Origin: Pseudomonadota bacterium
GTDB lineage: Bacteria > Pseudomonadota > Gammaproteobacteria > Acidiferrobacterales > Acidiferrobacteraceae
NCBI GenBank assembly: GCA_021795715.1
Contig: JAJYPD010000001.1
Coordinates: 62,001 to 126,000 of the forward strand
Length of the DNA: 64,000 nucleotides
Reading direction: 5' to 3'
Shown here: positions 19,056-29,876 of the stretch, one piece after another
How positions within the stretch are numbered: the stretch's first letter is position 1
Layout of the letters: each line of letters opens with the position of its first letter
The notes under the pieces: generated by a model
Database searches by the model: none
Told to the model about the DNA's origin: nothing
The model's input: only the letters and a program-made list of their open reading frames with translations
Program-made: the position numbers and the translations under genes

Positions 19056-21212
19056 TCAAGGGCCCAACATGAACCCGTGCTGACTGAGCGGCGCGATCGG
19101 AATCGTGCCGAGGCTGCCCAGTCCATTCAGGGTGAACGCGAGCATGGCGGTTGTAAATTGCGTATTGTTCAGCCCGAGGCGCTGGCCGATGTAAAAACTG
19201 GCGCCCCAGCAGCAGGTATTGTATTGGATGCCGACGTAGGATTCCAAACCGGTGGATTGCATCAGCGAATAACTGGTTTCGGCGAGCGCCGACCATCGGT
19301 GAAACACGGGCCACTGGACACTGAAATCCACCTGCTCCTGGACACCGCGCACGTAGCGGTGGCCGAGCGTGACGATCGCGTTGGCGGCCGGGTGGTATTC
19401 CACATAGGCTTCACCCGCGTCGGTGACGTTGGTAATGGGATTCCATTCGAGGGTACCACGCGTATACCAGTGGCGGGTAAGGCGCGCATAGAGTTCGGCC
19501 GCGATGTCCGATGTGCGGTCGAGAATCCGGGTGGCCGGCGGCAAATAGATCGACGGGCGGTGGAAATAGTGGACGATCCCCGCGCTGGCGCGCAGCCGCT
19601 CGCGTCCGCTTGCCGAATAAAAGCGCGTGGTCAGCGCCGCCGTCAGCTGGTTTGCGTCGGCGACCCGGTCGGGTCCGAAAAAGGCGTTGGCGCGAAAGAG
19701 GTTGGTGTAGTTGAAGTCGGTCGGCGCTGTGTCGAATATGGGGATGTTTTGCTGGTTCCGGTAAGGCGTGTAGAGATAGTAGATTTCGGGCTCGAGTGTC
19801 TGGTGGCCGCCGTCGGCGAGGTGCCGCTCGAGATACAGGCCCCCTTTCAGGCTCGTTGTTGGCGCAATCCTGTGGACGCTGGTCGACGACCCCAGCCAAT
19901 AATCGGTCTCCCGCTCCGTGAAACGGGGCGTCAGAAAGGCGGCCGGCGAACGCCACGGGTAGCTCAAGGTCGCGCGCGCATCGACGCGGTCGGCGGGCGG
20001 ACCGCCGCCGGCAATGAAACGGATGGCGCTGGCGGCGATGCGGTAATGGAAACGGTTGGGGGCGGAACGGCCGCGCACACGCAGGCGGACGCCCGGCAGT
20101 TCCTCGTAGGGCTGGTACCCGGACGCGATCGCCGTGTCGAGCAGCTCGTAGGTGGATGCGAACAGACGAACACGCAGGTGGCGGCCCGAATAGCCGGTCT
20201 CGGCGAGCTGCGGCAGGTCGATCTGGCTGGCGAGGTTGATCGACGTGCTGAAATCGGTATAAAACGCCGGATCCGAGACGCGATTATAATTGATCTTGGC
20301 CCACCAGTACGGATTGAAAGTCTGCGTGTGCACCAGATTGAAGGCGTAGCGGGGGCGGCCGTAGAGGCGGTCGAAGGGGATGTAATCCGCCTCCACCGAA
20401 CCGCTGTAGCTCGCGCCGAGATAGCGGAAATGGTTGCCCAGCATGACGCCGCGCCGGGTCAGGATCTGCGGCGTTGTGACCAGATCGTAGTTGGGCGCCA
20501 GATTCCAGTAATAGGGGACCGACAGCGAAATGCCGGAATTGCCGAGAACCCCGTAGCGGGGCGGCAGGAAGCCGGACTTGCGCTTGTTGGATATGGGAAA
20601 ACTGAGATAGGGCCAGTAAAAGATCGGCACGCCCTTGAAGACGACGAGGGCGTTGGTGGCCACACCCGAATCGTTCTGGTAATCCAGATGCAGCGTATTG
20701 GCGCTGATATACCAGACGCGGGTCCCCTCCGGGCACATGCTGTAGCGTGTGCGGTGCAACAGCGCACGGTGGCGGCCGCGCAGAATGACGATGACCGAAT
20801 GGCCGCGCGCATTGCTCCCCGGCAAATGGAAGTGCACGTCGCGCGCCACCCCGTGGCCCGATACCCGGTTGAGGTGCAGGTAGTGCGCCCGCAGCCGCCC
20901 GCCCTGCGCGTTCACCACGCGCACGTGACCGACGGCCGTAAAGGCGTTGGTGCGGCGGTTGAAGCGGATGATATGGGCCCGTACGGTCTCGGTGCCGTAG
21001 GTCAACACGACGTGGCCGCTGAAGATGCTGATACCGTTGCGCCACGCACGGACCTTGTCGGCGACAACGTGGGCGGCGCGGTGTTTTTGGCCTGGGCTCA
21101 TGAATGTGACCGGGTGGGGCGCGACGGGCGTGCACGCCCCGTAGGCGGAGGCGACAACCAGGGATGAGAGCAATAACCCCGCCCATGAGCGCGTGGCAAC
21201 GGTCCGGGGCAT
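19056..21212 (-). CDS. lptD: LPS-assembly protein LptD
   Basis: Outer-membrane beta-barrel that, with LptE, inserts LPS into the outer leaflet. The chosen ATG at 21212 gives a signal peptide with a hydrophobic core (WAGLLLSSLVVASAYGA) and a protein of 718 residues. An N-terminal OstA-like domain (VVADKVRAWRNG, FSGHVVLTYG, RAHIIRFNRRTNAFTAVG) is followed by the barrel with many aromatic strand ends (FYWPYLSFPISNKRKSGFLPPRYG). Cysteines near the N terminus and a CC pair near the C terminus could form the maturation disulfides known from E. coli. surA follows six bases after the stop, in the same frame. amgK is divergent. Confidence 0.95.
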   Translation of the reverse strand: MPRTVATRSWAGLLLSSLVVASAYGACTPVAPHPVTFMSPGQKHRAAHVVADKVRAWRNGISIFSGHVVLTYGTETVRAHIIRFNRRTNAFTAVGHVRVVNAQGGRLRAHYLHLNRVSGHGVARDVHFHLPGSNARGHSVIVILRGRHRALLHRTRYSMCPEGTRVWYISANTLHLDYQNDSGVATNALVVFKGVPIFYWPYLSFPISNKRKSGFLPPRYGVLGNSGISLSVPYYWNLAPNYDLVTTPQILTRRGVMLGNHFRYLGASYSGSVEADYIPFDRLYGRPRYAFNLVHTQTFNPYWWAKINYNRVSDPAFYTDFSTSINLASQIDLPQLAETGYSGRHLRVRLFASTYELLDTAIASGYQPYEELPGVRLRVRGRSAPNRFHYRIAASAIRFIAGGGPPADRVDARATLSYPWRSPAAFLTPRFTERETDYWLGSSTSVHRIAPTTSLKGGLYLERHLADGGHQTLEPEIYYLYTPYRNQQNIPIFDTAPTDFNYTNLFRANAFFGPDRVADANQLTAALTTRFYSASGRERLRASAGIVHYFHRPSIYLPPATRILDRTSDIAAELYARLTRHWYTRGTLEWNPITNVTDAGEAYVEYHPAANAIVTLGHRYVRGVQEQVDFSVQWPVFHRWSALAETSYSLMQSTGLESYVGIQYNTCCWGASFYIGQRLGLNNTQFTTAMLAFTLNGLGSLGTIPIAPLSQHGFMLGP

Positions 21213-21301
21213 GACAGGATCGGTCAAATGTATGTGGCCGCTAAAATCGCATACAATCGGCCTCTTACGCAAGGGTCTGATCTGACAAAAGGAGATGTTG
21301 C

Positions 21302-22935
<1,634 letters not shown>

Positions 22936-23373
22936 ATGAACGACATCGACACACGGCTTGAACCCGATCCGGAATGGATCGGATCGCTGCGCGCCCACTG
23001 GCTGGGTCTGATCGACTGCGCGGTATGGGGAGACCTGAAAAGCGACAAGCTCGGCGCCGTAGCGAAGCTGCGCAAACGCATACTGGAACTCGGCGAGCGC
23101 CTGCGGTCGGTGGCAGCCGACCGGACCTGGATACCCAAGCCGCGTGAACGCCTGAAAAATGCACTCGGCTCCTGCCTGAATCTGCGCGAGACACTGGTTT
23201 TGGTGGAGCGTTCGGCACAGGAACTGACGGGAGGGGGGGATCTGGCGGCCTTTTCCGAACGGCTGATGGCCTTTCATGGCCTGGTGCAGACAACACTGCC
23301 GACCCACGAAACGGCCTGGGCGCAAGCGCTCGAAAACATCAACAAGGACGCGCTGGCCGATGACGGAGATTAG
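22936..23373 (+). CDS. Hypothetical protein downstream of murU
   Basis: Not recognised. The 145 residues are acidic to neutral and mostly helical in appearance (KLGAVAKLRKRILELGERLRSV, SERLMAFHGLVQTTL), without signal peptide, membrane segment or metal motif. Two cysteines are scattered. The ATG follows the murU stop directly, so it is co-translated with amgK-murU. A perfect 12-bp terminator hairpin begins at the stop codon. A role linked to cell-wall recycling is only suggested by position. Confidence 0.7.
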   Translation: MNDIDTRLEPDPEWIGSLRAHWLGLIDCAVWGDLKSDKLGAVAKLRKRILELGERLRSVAADRTWIPKPRERLKNALGSCLNLRETLVLVERSAQELTGGGDLAAFSERLMAFHGLVQTTLPTHETAWAQALENINKDALADDGD

Positions 23374-23402
23374 GCCGTAGGCCGCCAGCAGCGGCCTACG
23401 GC
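23374..23402. terminator. 12-bp hairpin between convergent genes
   Basis: GCCGTAGGCCGC and GCGGCCTACGGC are perfect complements around the loop CAGCA. It starts at the stop of the plus-strand hypothetical gene and ends 10 bases before the stop of the minus-strand H1-like gene, so it could terminate both. T tracts are weak on both sides. Confidence 0.7.
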
Positions 23403-23411
23403 AATGCGCTG

Positions 23412-23687
23412 TTACTTCCGGCCCGCCGCCTTTTTGGCAGCCGTCTTGCGCTTGGGGGCGGCTTTCCTCACCGCCTTGGTGCGGCTCTTGGCGACCGCCT
23501 TCTTCGCAACACTCTTCACCGTTGCCTTCTTGACCGCCTTCTTCTTGGTGGTGGCCTTCTTCACGGCGGTCTTCTTGGTGACCGCCTTCTTGGCAACGCT
23601 CTTTACGGTTGACTTCTTGACCGCAGCCTTCGCCGACGCCGCACGGACCTTCTTCTTCGTGGTCGCCGCCTTCTTCTTTATTGCCAT
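23412..23687 (-). CDS. Histone H1-like Lys/Ala-rich DNA-binding protein
   Basis: A 91-residue, extremely basic protein made almost only of Lys, Ala, Val, Thr and Arg in repeats such as KKAV, TKKTAVKKAT and TVKSVAKKAV. This is the composition of eukaryote-type H1 C-terminal tails and of bacterial AlgP/HctB-like proteins, which bind DNA without sequence specificity. The ATG at 23687 follows a strong ribosome site (gaggagtgag); longer starts would add unrelated sequence. It is transcribed alone. The same repeat type forms the C-terminal tail of the adenylate kinase at 42585-43691. A nucleoid role is inferred from composition. Confidence 0.8.
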   Translation of the reverse strand: MAIKKKAATTKKKVRAASAKAAVKKSTVKSVAKKAVTKKTAVKKATTKKKAVKKATVKSVAKKAVAKSRTKAVRKAAPKRKTAAKKAAGRK

Positions 23688-24491
23688 GCTCTCACTCCTC
23701 AAATTGACAGTCTTAGAGTCGCTCTCCCCTGCACAATTCTCCGCCTCCCCGAGCAAGGACGTCGAGGCAAGGATGCCCGGCCACAACGGCCATGGGCGAC
23801 GACGTGGTTATTTTGAGGCTGGACTGAAAAGCTCCACTCTTCATCGCCGTGGGCGACACGCCTAGCATAAATTGCCGCATCGTCAACTCTAACTGTATCA
23901 GCGATATCGACGTTTGCAAACAATTCGGCACCGCAAGTTTGGCTTTTCACACAAAGTCATGGCCGCGCACGCGCGCAGAGCGGACATCACACGCCCGGCC
24001 ACCGCGACCGCACAGAGAGAGAATGGCTTTATTTAAAGGGAAATGACGCGGCGCGCGCCGTGCGCGTTGCGATCGCACAGCAGACACACGTTTTCGGTGC
24101 GAGGCGATCCCTTTAGCGCCCGGCCGGGGCGGGTGTGCGGCAAAAAGAGGGCCAGGACGTGGGCATGAGGCACCTTGTGGCCGTCGAGAGGGGGTGGAAA
24201 GCGGTTTGCCGCCCGATCGCGACGGCCGCAACAGCCGGTCACGGGTGGCATGGCGGCACAGACGGCCCGCCAGAGTCGTGCGGCGGCACCAGGCGTTGCA
24301 GAGTCTGGATTTTTGCGCGCTCGGCGGATGCATGGGAGGATGCAGGGACGGAACGACAGTCGGGGGACAAAAGACGTAGCGTCGCGCATGCTGATGATCG
24401 GGTTTGCGGGTCCTGGCGGACACCATCAGGCAAGCCGGCGGAACCCGCGGCTCAAGGGCCTGCCCCACTCTGATCCGCTCTGGAGGACATC
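23688..24491. other. 800-bp intergenic region, no gene recognised
   Basis: Divergent upstream region of the H1-like gene and the DksA-like gene. The part up to about 24040 is less GC-rich and probably holds the H1-like promoter; the remainder is GC-rich with open frames on both strands that look noncoding (Arg/Pro/Ala-rich, no ribosome site). I see no tRNA cloverleaf or standard RNA signature. Confidence 0.5.
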
Positions 24492-24890
24492 ATGACCAAG
24501 CTCACTTCCGAACAGCGCAGGACACTCGAGCACCGCCTGACGGAGCGGCGTGCCGAGCTGGTGAGAAAAGTGCGGACGGCAACGGATTTTGCCAAGACCG
24601 AGAACATCACGAAGGTGGCCGGTGAAGTGGGCGATCCCGGCGACGAGTCCATGGCCGCCCAACTCGTGGATCTGAACCTGACCGAGGTACAAAACGAGTT
24701 GCGCGAGTTGCGTGCGATCGAAGCGGCGTTCAGCCGGCTCGCCGATGACACCTATGGCCGCTGCACGGAGTGCGGCTGCGAAATCCCCTATGCGCGGCTG
24801 GATGCCTACCCGACGGCGGAGCGCTGCACCGAATGCCAGGCCCGCCACGAGCGTGTCTACGGCGGACGTGACGTGACGCCGTCCCTGTGA
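24492..24890 (+). CDS. DksA/TraR-family zinc-finger transcription factor
   Basis: 132-residue protein of the DksA/TraR family that acts in the RNA polymerase secondary channel. An N-terminal coiled coil (LTSEQRRTLEHRLTERRAELVRKV and LTEVQNELRELRAIEAAF) flanks the tip segment GDPGDESMAA. A C4 zinc finger CTECGCEIPYARL...ERCTECQARHE follows. The tip reads DxxDxS instead of the DxxDxA typical of DksA proper, and the N terminus is shorter, so this is more likely a DksA-like paralogue. The ribosome site ctggagg is strong. Confidence 0.85.
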   Translation: MTKLTSEQRRTLEHRLTERRAELVRKVRTATDFAKTENITKVAGEVGDPGDESMAAQLVDLNLTEVQNELRELRAIEAAFSRLADDTYGRCTECGCEIPYARLDAYPTAERCTECQARHERVYGGRDVTPSL

Positions 24891-25030
24891 CAATGCCGCC
24901 ACAACGGCGGCCCCAGGCGGTCGGCGGCGTGCGCGCAGGCGCCGGCCGGTCGATGGACGGCGACCGGTGGAACCGCCGCAGGCTGGCGGCGGCAAAGCCC
25001 GGTGGCTGCGGGCGCAAGGCCGCGGCGCGG

Positions 25031-25059
25031 TTGGAGCCACTCCGGCGCTTTGATAGAAT
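25031..25059 (+). promoter_or_regulatory. Candidate sigma-70 promoter of ugd
   Basis: TTGGAG and TAGAAT are 17 bases apart, 45 bases before the ugd start. The -10 matches consensus at five of six positions. Confidence 0.55.
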
Positions 25060-25103
25060 GCGTGCCGCGGCAGGGCCTGCCGAGCCTCTGAAGGTTTTCG
25101 ATC

Positions 25104-26492
25104 ATGCGATTGACTGTTATAGGGACGGGTTATGTCGGGTTGGTGACGGGCGCCTGTTTCGCCGAGATGGGCAATGATGTCATCTGCGTCGATGTCGACA
25201 AGGGAAAGATCGAGGGATTGCGCCGTGGCGTGCTGCCGATCTACGAACCCGGCCTGAAAACGATCGTCGACAACAACGCCAGTGCCGGGCGGTTGCGGTT
25301 CACGACAGAACTCGCCGGGGCGCTCGCAGAGAGCGAGACCTACTTCATAGCGGTCGGCACGCCGCCCAACGAAGACGGCTCCGCCGATCTCAGCCATGTG
25401 CTGACAGTGGCGCGCGATATCGGCCGGCACCTGGATCATTACGCGGTGATCGTGGACAAATCGACCGTCCCCGTCGGCACCGCCGAACAGGTCCGCGACA
25501 CCATCGCCGCCGAACTGGCGCGGCGCCACGCGGTTGTGCCGTTCGACGTGGTCAGCAATCCGGAATTCCTGAAAGAAGGGGATGCGGTCGCAGATTTCAT
25601 GCGCCCGGACCGGGTGGTGGTCGGTTGCGATTCGGAGCGCGCGCGCGCGATCATGCGCGACCTCTACGGGACGTTCATGCGCAATCACGAACGGCTGCTG
25701 TTCATGGACATCCGCGCAGCGGAGATGACCAAGTATGCGGCCAACGCGATGCTTGCGACCAAGATCTCCTTTATCAACGAGATCGCCAACCTCTGTGAGC
25801 GCCTCGGCGTGGACGTAGAAAGCGTGCGCCAGGGTATCGGTTCCGACAGTCGCATCGGGTATTCCTTCATATACCCCGGCTGCGGCTACGGCGGTTCCTG
25901 TTTTCCGAAGGACGTGAAGGCCATCATCCGCATGGCGGATCAGGCGGGCTTCGAACCGACGGTGCTGAAAGCCGTCGAGAACCGTAATGAGCAGCAAAAA
26001 CAGGTTTTGTTCCAGCACATCCGCAGCGTCTACGGCGACGACCTGACCGGTCTGCATTTCGCCTTGTGGGGACTGGCCTTCAAGCCGGGCACCGATGACA
26101 TGCGCGAGGCGTCATCGGTGGTGCTGCTGAAATCCCTGATCGGCGCGGGCGCGCGCGTGACGGCATACGACCCCGTCGCAGCCGAGGTGGCCCGCCACGA
26201 ACTGCCGGCGTCGTGGTTCGAGGAAGGGCGCATCGACATGTCGGATCATCAATACGCGGCACTCGATGGCGCCCACGCCCTGATTCTCGTGACGGAGTGG
26301 AAGCCCTTCCGGCATCCGGACTTTGCACGGGTGAAGGCGCTTCTGCGGTCACCGATGATTTTCGATGGCCGCAACCAGTACGACCCACGGCGCCTGGCCG
26401 AGCTCGGCATCAACTACATCGGCATCGGCCGCAGCAACGTTCGTCAACCGGCGGATGCGGAAAAAGTTGACAGGGTGCTCGGCGCATCGTAG
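25104..26492 (+). CDS. ugd: UDP-glucose 6-dehydrogenase
   Basis: Two-step NAD-dependent oxidation of UDP-glucose to UDP-glucuronate. The 462 residues show the Rossmann start MRLTVIGTGYVGLVTGACFAEMG, VGTPPNEDGSADLS, VDKSTVPVGT, NPEFLKEGDAV and the catalytic cysteine motif GCGYGGSCFPKD, then WGLAFKPGTDDMREA. UDP-glucuronate is the substrate of the decarboxylase encoded at 30808-31845, so Ugd probably supplies the Ara4N pathway, although it lies on the opposite strand and is transcribed separately. Confidence 0.96.
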   Translation: MRLTVIGTGYVGLVTGACFAEMGNDVICVDVDKGKIEGLRRGVLPIYEPGLKTIVDNNASAGRLRFTTELAGALAESETYFIAVGTPPNEDGSADLSHVLTVARDIGRHLDHYAVIVDKSTVPVGTAEQVRDTIAAELARRHAVVPFDVVSNPEFLKEGDAVADFMRPDRVVVGCDSERARAIMRDLYGTFMRNHERLLFMDIRAAEMTKYAANAMLATKISFINEIANLCERLGVDVESVRQGIGSDSRIGYSFIYPGCGYGGSCFPKDVKAIIRMADQAGFEPTVLKAVENRNEQQKQVLFQHIRSVYGDDLTGLHFALWGLAFKPGTDDMREASSVVLLKSLIGAGARVTAYDPVAAEVARHELPASWFEEGRIDMSDHQYAALDGAHALILVTEWKPFRHPDFARVKALLRSPMIFDGRNQYDPRRLAELGINYIGIGRSNVRQPADAEKVDRVLGAS

Positions 26493-26519
26493 GGTCTGGC
26501 AAAAATCAGGAGACGCCGC

Positions 26520-27455
26520 ATGGCCCGCAACCTAGCCGAGATCGAGGCCCTTTTCGAACAACCGTTTTTCGACCTGCTCTACGAAGCCCACAGTGTGCAT
26601 CGTCAGCATTTCGATCCGGCGGACATTCAGATCAGTACCCTGCTTTCGATCAAGACCGGGGGATGCCCGGAAGATTGTGGGTACTGCCCGCAGTCACGCC
26701 GCCACACCACCGGTGTCGAAGACGAGCCGCTGCTGACGACCGCCGAAGTGGTCGAGGCGGCGAAAGCGGCGAAGGCCCGGGGTGCGAGCCGCTTCTGCAT
26801 GGGTGCCGCATGGCGGGGACCCAAGGATGCCGACGTCCGGGCCGTGGCCGAAATGGTGCGGGCCGTGTCGGCGCTTGGCCTCGAAACCTGTGCAACGCTC
26901 GGAATGTTGCGGGAAGGGCAGGCGGAAAAGCTGGCGGACGCAGGTCTTGATTATTACAACCACAATATCGACACCAGCCGCACGCACTACGGCCAGGTCA
27001 TTCACACCCGCGAGTTCGAGGACCGGCTGGCCACCCTCTCGCGGGTGCGCAAGGCGGGACTCAAGGTGTGCTGCGGCGGCATCGTCGGCATGGGGGAATC
27101 GCGCCGCGACCGCGCGGGCCTGATTGCCGAACTGAGCGCCATGGATCCGCCACCGGAAAGCGTGCCGATCAATCTGCTCGTACGCGTCAAAGGGACGCCG
27201 CTTGCCGATCAACCGAGTCTCGAGCCACTCGAATTCGTCCGCACCATCGCCATCGCGCGTGTGTGTCTGCCGGCAAGCCGGGTGCGGCTGTCGGCGGGCC
27301 GCGAGGAGATGAGCGACGAATTGCAGGCGCTGTGTTTCTTTGCCGGCGCCAACTCATTGTTTGCCGGTGACAAGCTTCTGACGACACCCAATCCCGCGGC
27401 GGCGGCCGACAGCGCCCTCTTCAAGGCACTCGGGCTACGCGCCCTGGTGGCGTGA
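26520..27455 (+). CDS. bioB: Biotin synthase
   Basis: Radical SAM enzyme that inserts sulfur into dethiobiotin. The 311 residues carry the CxxxCxxC cluster motif [12 protein letters not shown], then [52 protein letters not shown] and the [2Fe-2S]-ligating region RLSAGREEM. It starts at ATG 26520 after caggag, 27 bases downstream of ugd. Its last 21 bases overlap the convergent hrpB gene. No other bio gene is in the window. Confidence 0.97.
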   Translation: MARNLAEIEALFEQPFFDLLYEAHSVHRQHFDPADIQISTLLSIKTGGCPEDCGYCPQSRRHTTGVEDEPLLTTAEVVEAAKAAKARGASRFCMGAAWRGPKDADVRAVAEMVRAVSALGLETCATLGMLREGQAEKLADAGLDYYNHNIDTSRTHYGQVIHTREFEDRLATLSRVRKAGLKVCCGGIVGMGESRRDRAGLIAELSAMDPPPESVPINLLVRVKGTPLADQPSLEPLEFVRTIAIARVCLPASRVRLSAGREEMSDELQALCFFAGANSLFAGDKLLTTPNPAAAADSALFKALGLRALVA

Positions 27456-29876
27456 CCGCGGCGGATTGAGCGGGTCGTCCGGCCACGCGTGGCGCGGATA
27501 GCGCGCAGCCAGCTGGCGGCGCAAGGCCGGATATCCGGTCTGCCAGAAGCGGGGCAGGTCGCTCGTCGTCTGCACCGGACGGCCGCCGGGAGACAACAGC
27601 TCCAGGACCAAGGGTACGCCCCCCGGGATCCTGGGGGTTTCGGACAATCCGTAGAACTCCTGAATGGGCGCTGCGAGTATGGCCGGTCCTTCCGGCTGAT
27701 ACCGGATCGGCCAGAGTCGGCGCGTTCGCAGCGCAAGGGCCCGCGGCGCATCCCGCTCCAGCCGCAGGCGCTGGTCTTCCCGCAACACCCCGTACACGAT
27801 GCCGCGCACGACATCGACGACGGACGCGTCCGCCACCGCCCTGAACGCAGCCGGCAGCCAGGTCTCGGCCGTCGCCGCCAAAGCCTCGCTGGAAAGATCG
27901 GGCCAGCCCGCGCCGGGCTGCCAGTGGGCGAGACTGTGGACACGCGCCCGCAACGCCTCCGCCTCGTCGGGCCACGGCAACGCGCTCATACCCGATCGCC
28001 GGACGGCCTCCACGAGGATGGGGACGACCGCCGCGGGGGGCGGCACTGCAACCGGCACGGACTGCAAGGCGATCTCACCGAAGCGCCGCTCGCGGCGGGC
28101 GGTCACACGATGCGCGCGCTCGTCCCAGGTGACCGACACGGTGTCGGTCGCGCACGCATCCGCCCAGGCCCGCAAAAGCGGGGCAGACACAGGGGCGGCC
28201 AGGCGCACGAACGCCGCCTGGGCCGAGTCGTCCACCACGAGCGCCAAAAGCGCAGGCGCCTGGGCGAGCGGATCATCCGCCCGCACCTGCACACGCGCGC
28301 CCGTCACCAGCTTGAAGACCCCCCGCGGACCTGTGGCGACGGCGAGGCGGTCGCGATAGGCGGCCCACAGGATCCGGGCCTGGAGATCGGCATCGCCGAT
28401 GCCTTCGCCCTGCCAGCGCGTGTCCACACCGAGACGGCGGCCCACCGAGTCGAGGAGCCGCCGAAAGCCCGCGTCGCGATGCGCAGACAGCCAGCGCAGC
28501 CGGGCGTCGATACCGGCTTCGTTGAGATCGCGCGCCGGATCGCGGTCGGCAAGCAAGACGGCCAATACCAGGGCAAGGGTCGGATGCGGCGGATCATGGA
28601 GGATCAGTGCCGCTTGGCGGGGTGCCATGCCCGCTTGCGCAGCCAGGCGCCCGGCGGGCGTCAGGCTGCGATCGGCATGGGTAAAGCCCAGTGACTCGAG
28701 AAGCGTGAAAGCGGCCGCCAGGGCCGGTTCCGGCGGTGGCGTAAGCCACGTAAGACCAGCCCCGGTGGGCGTACCCCAGGCGGCGAGATCGAGCGCGAAC
28801 AGGCCCAGATCCACGGTTTCGATTTCCGGCGGCGCGAAACGCGGACGCCCCGCCTGCTCGGATGCCGTCCAGAGACGATAACAGAGCCCGGGACGCACGC
28901 GCCCCGCGCGGCCGGCGCGTTGCAGCGTAACGTCCTGGCTGGCGGGAAGCGTCAGAAGACGCGTAAAGCCGGTCGTGCGATCGTGGCGCGCCACGCGCAT
29001 GAGGCCCGAATCGATTACGGCATCCACCGCAGGCAGGGTGAGGCTGGTCTGGGCGATCGCGGTCGCAAAAATGACGCGCCTGTCTGCGGCCACACGCAGC
29101 ACCTCGTCTTGCTCGGCGGGGTTCATGTCGCCATGCAGGCGGCACAGACGCACGCCCGCGGCGCGGGCCAGATCGGCGAGACCCTGCTGGCAGGCGCGGA
29201 TTTCGGCCGCACCCGGAACGAAGACGAGGACATCGCCCGTGCTCGCCGGCAGCACGCAGACGAGCGCTGCGCGGATCTGGTCGACTAAGGGCGCACGCGA
29301 AGACCGCTCCGGATAGAGCACGGTGACAGGATGCTGGCGGCCTTCGGACTCGATGCAAGGCGCGTTCGGAAAATGCGCCCGCAGACCCTGCTGGTCCAAA
29401 GTGGCCGACATCAGCAGAGCACGCAGATCCGGCCGCAAAGCCGCCTGGACATCGCAGACGAGGGCCAGACCGAGATCCGTATGCAGGTGCCGCTCATGCA
29501 CCTCATCGAAGATGACCAGGCCGACATCCTCCAAGAGCGGATCGCGCTGCACCCGGCGCGTCAAAATGCCTTCCGTGATGATTTCGATGCGCGTATGCGC
29601 CGATACGGCCTGGCTCTGGCGGGTGCGGTAACCGATCGTGCCGCCCGGCGCCTCGCCCCGGCTGCGGGCCATCCATTCGCAGGCGGCGCGCGCGGCGGCG
29701 CGGCGCGGCTCCAGCATCAGGATCTTGCGTCCGTTGAGCCATGCCTCATCGAGGAGGGCGGGAGGCACCGCCGTGGTCTTGCCGCTGCCCGGAGGGGCGG
29801 AGAGCAGCACGAGCGCGTGGGCGGACAGGGCCGCGCGCAGCGCGCCGAGACAGTCGTTAACGGGAAGGTCGGCCAC
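27435..29876 (-). CDS. hrpB: ATP-dependent helicase HrpB
   Basis: DEAH-type RNA/DNA helicase of 813 residues. Walker A is [14 protein letters not shown], the DExH box is [14 protein letters not shown], followed by LLMSATLD (motif III), [11 protein letters not shown] and [12 protein letters not shown] (motif VI). The C-terminal HrpB-specific domain ends near [16 protein letters not shown] and [12 protein letters not shown] chose the GTG at 29876 (VADLPVND), overlapping arnD by 20 bases; the open frame extends farther but through arnD. It is the last gene of the arn operon, probably by co-transcription rather than function. The cellular role of HrpB is poorly defined. Confidence 0.93.
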   Translation of the reverse strand: MADLPVNDCLGALRAALSAHALVLLSAPPGSGKTTAVPPALLDEAWLNGRKILMLEPRRAAARAACEWMARSRGEAPGGTIGYRTRQSQAVSAHTRIEIITEGILTRRVQRDPLLEDVGLVIFDEVHERHLHTDLGLALVCDVQAALRPDLRALLMSATLDQQGLRAHFPNAPCIESEGRQHPVTVLYPERSSRAPLVDQIRAALVCVLPASTGDVLVFVPGAAEIRACQQGLADLARAAGVRLCRLHGDMNPAEQDEVLRVAADRRVIFATAIAQTSLTLPAVDAVIDSGLMRVARHDRTTGFTRLLTLPASQDVTLQRAGRAGRVRPGLCYRLWTASEQAGRPRFAPPEIETVDLGLFALDLAAWGTPTGAGLTWLTPPPEPALAAAFTLLESLGFTHADRSLTPAGRLAAQAGMAPRQAALILHDPPHPTLALVLAVLLADRDPARDLNEAGIDARLRWLSAHRDAGFRRLLDSVGRRLGVDTRWQGEGIGDADLQARILWAAYRDRLAVATGPRGVFKLVTGARVQVRADDPLAQAPALLALVVDDSAQAAFVRLAAPVSAPLLRAWADACATDTVSVTWDERAHRVTARRERRFGEIALQSVPVAVPPPAAVVPILVEAVRRSGMSALPWPDEAEALRARVHSLAHWQPGAGWPDLSSEALAATAETWLPAAFRAVADASVVDVVRGIVYGVLREDQRLRLERDAPRALALRTRRLWPIRYQPEGPAILAAPIQEFYGLSETPRIPGGVPLVLELLSPGGRPVQTTSDLPRFWQTGYPALRRQLAARYPRHAWPDDPLNPPRSRHQGA

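Noticed and set aside
19077-21167. 696-residue plus-strand frame opposite lptD
   Set aside because: Shadow of lptD; no ribosome site and noncoding composition.
23947-24468. Minus-strand frame of 173 residues between the H1-like and DksA-like genes
   Set aside because: Pro/Arg/Ser-rich without motif or ribosome site; overlaps the probable dksA-like leader.
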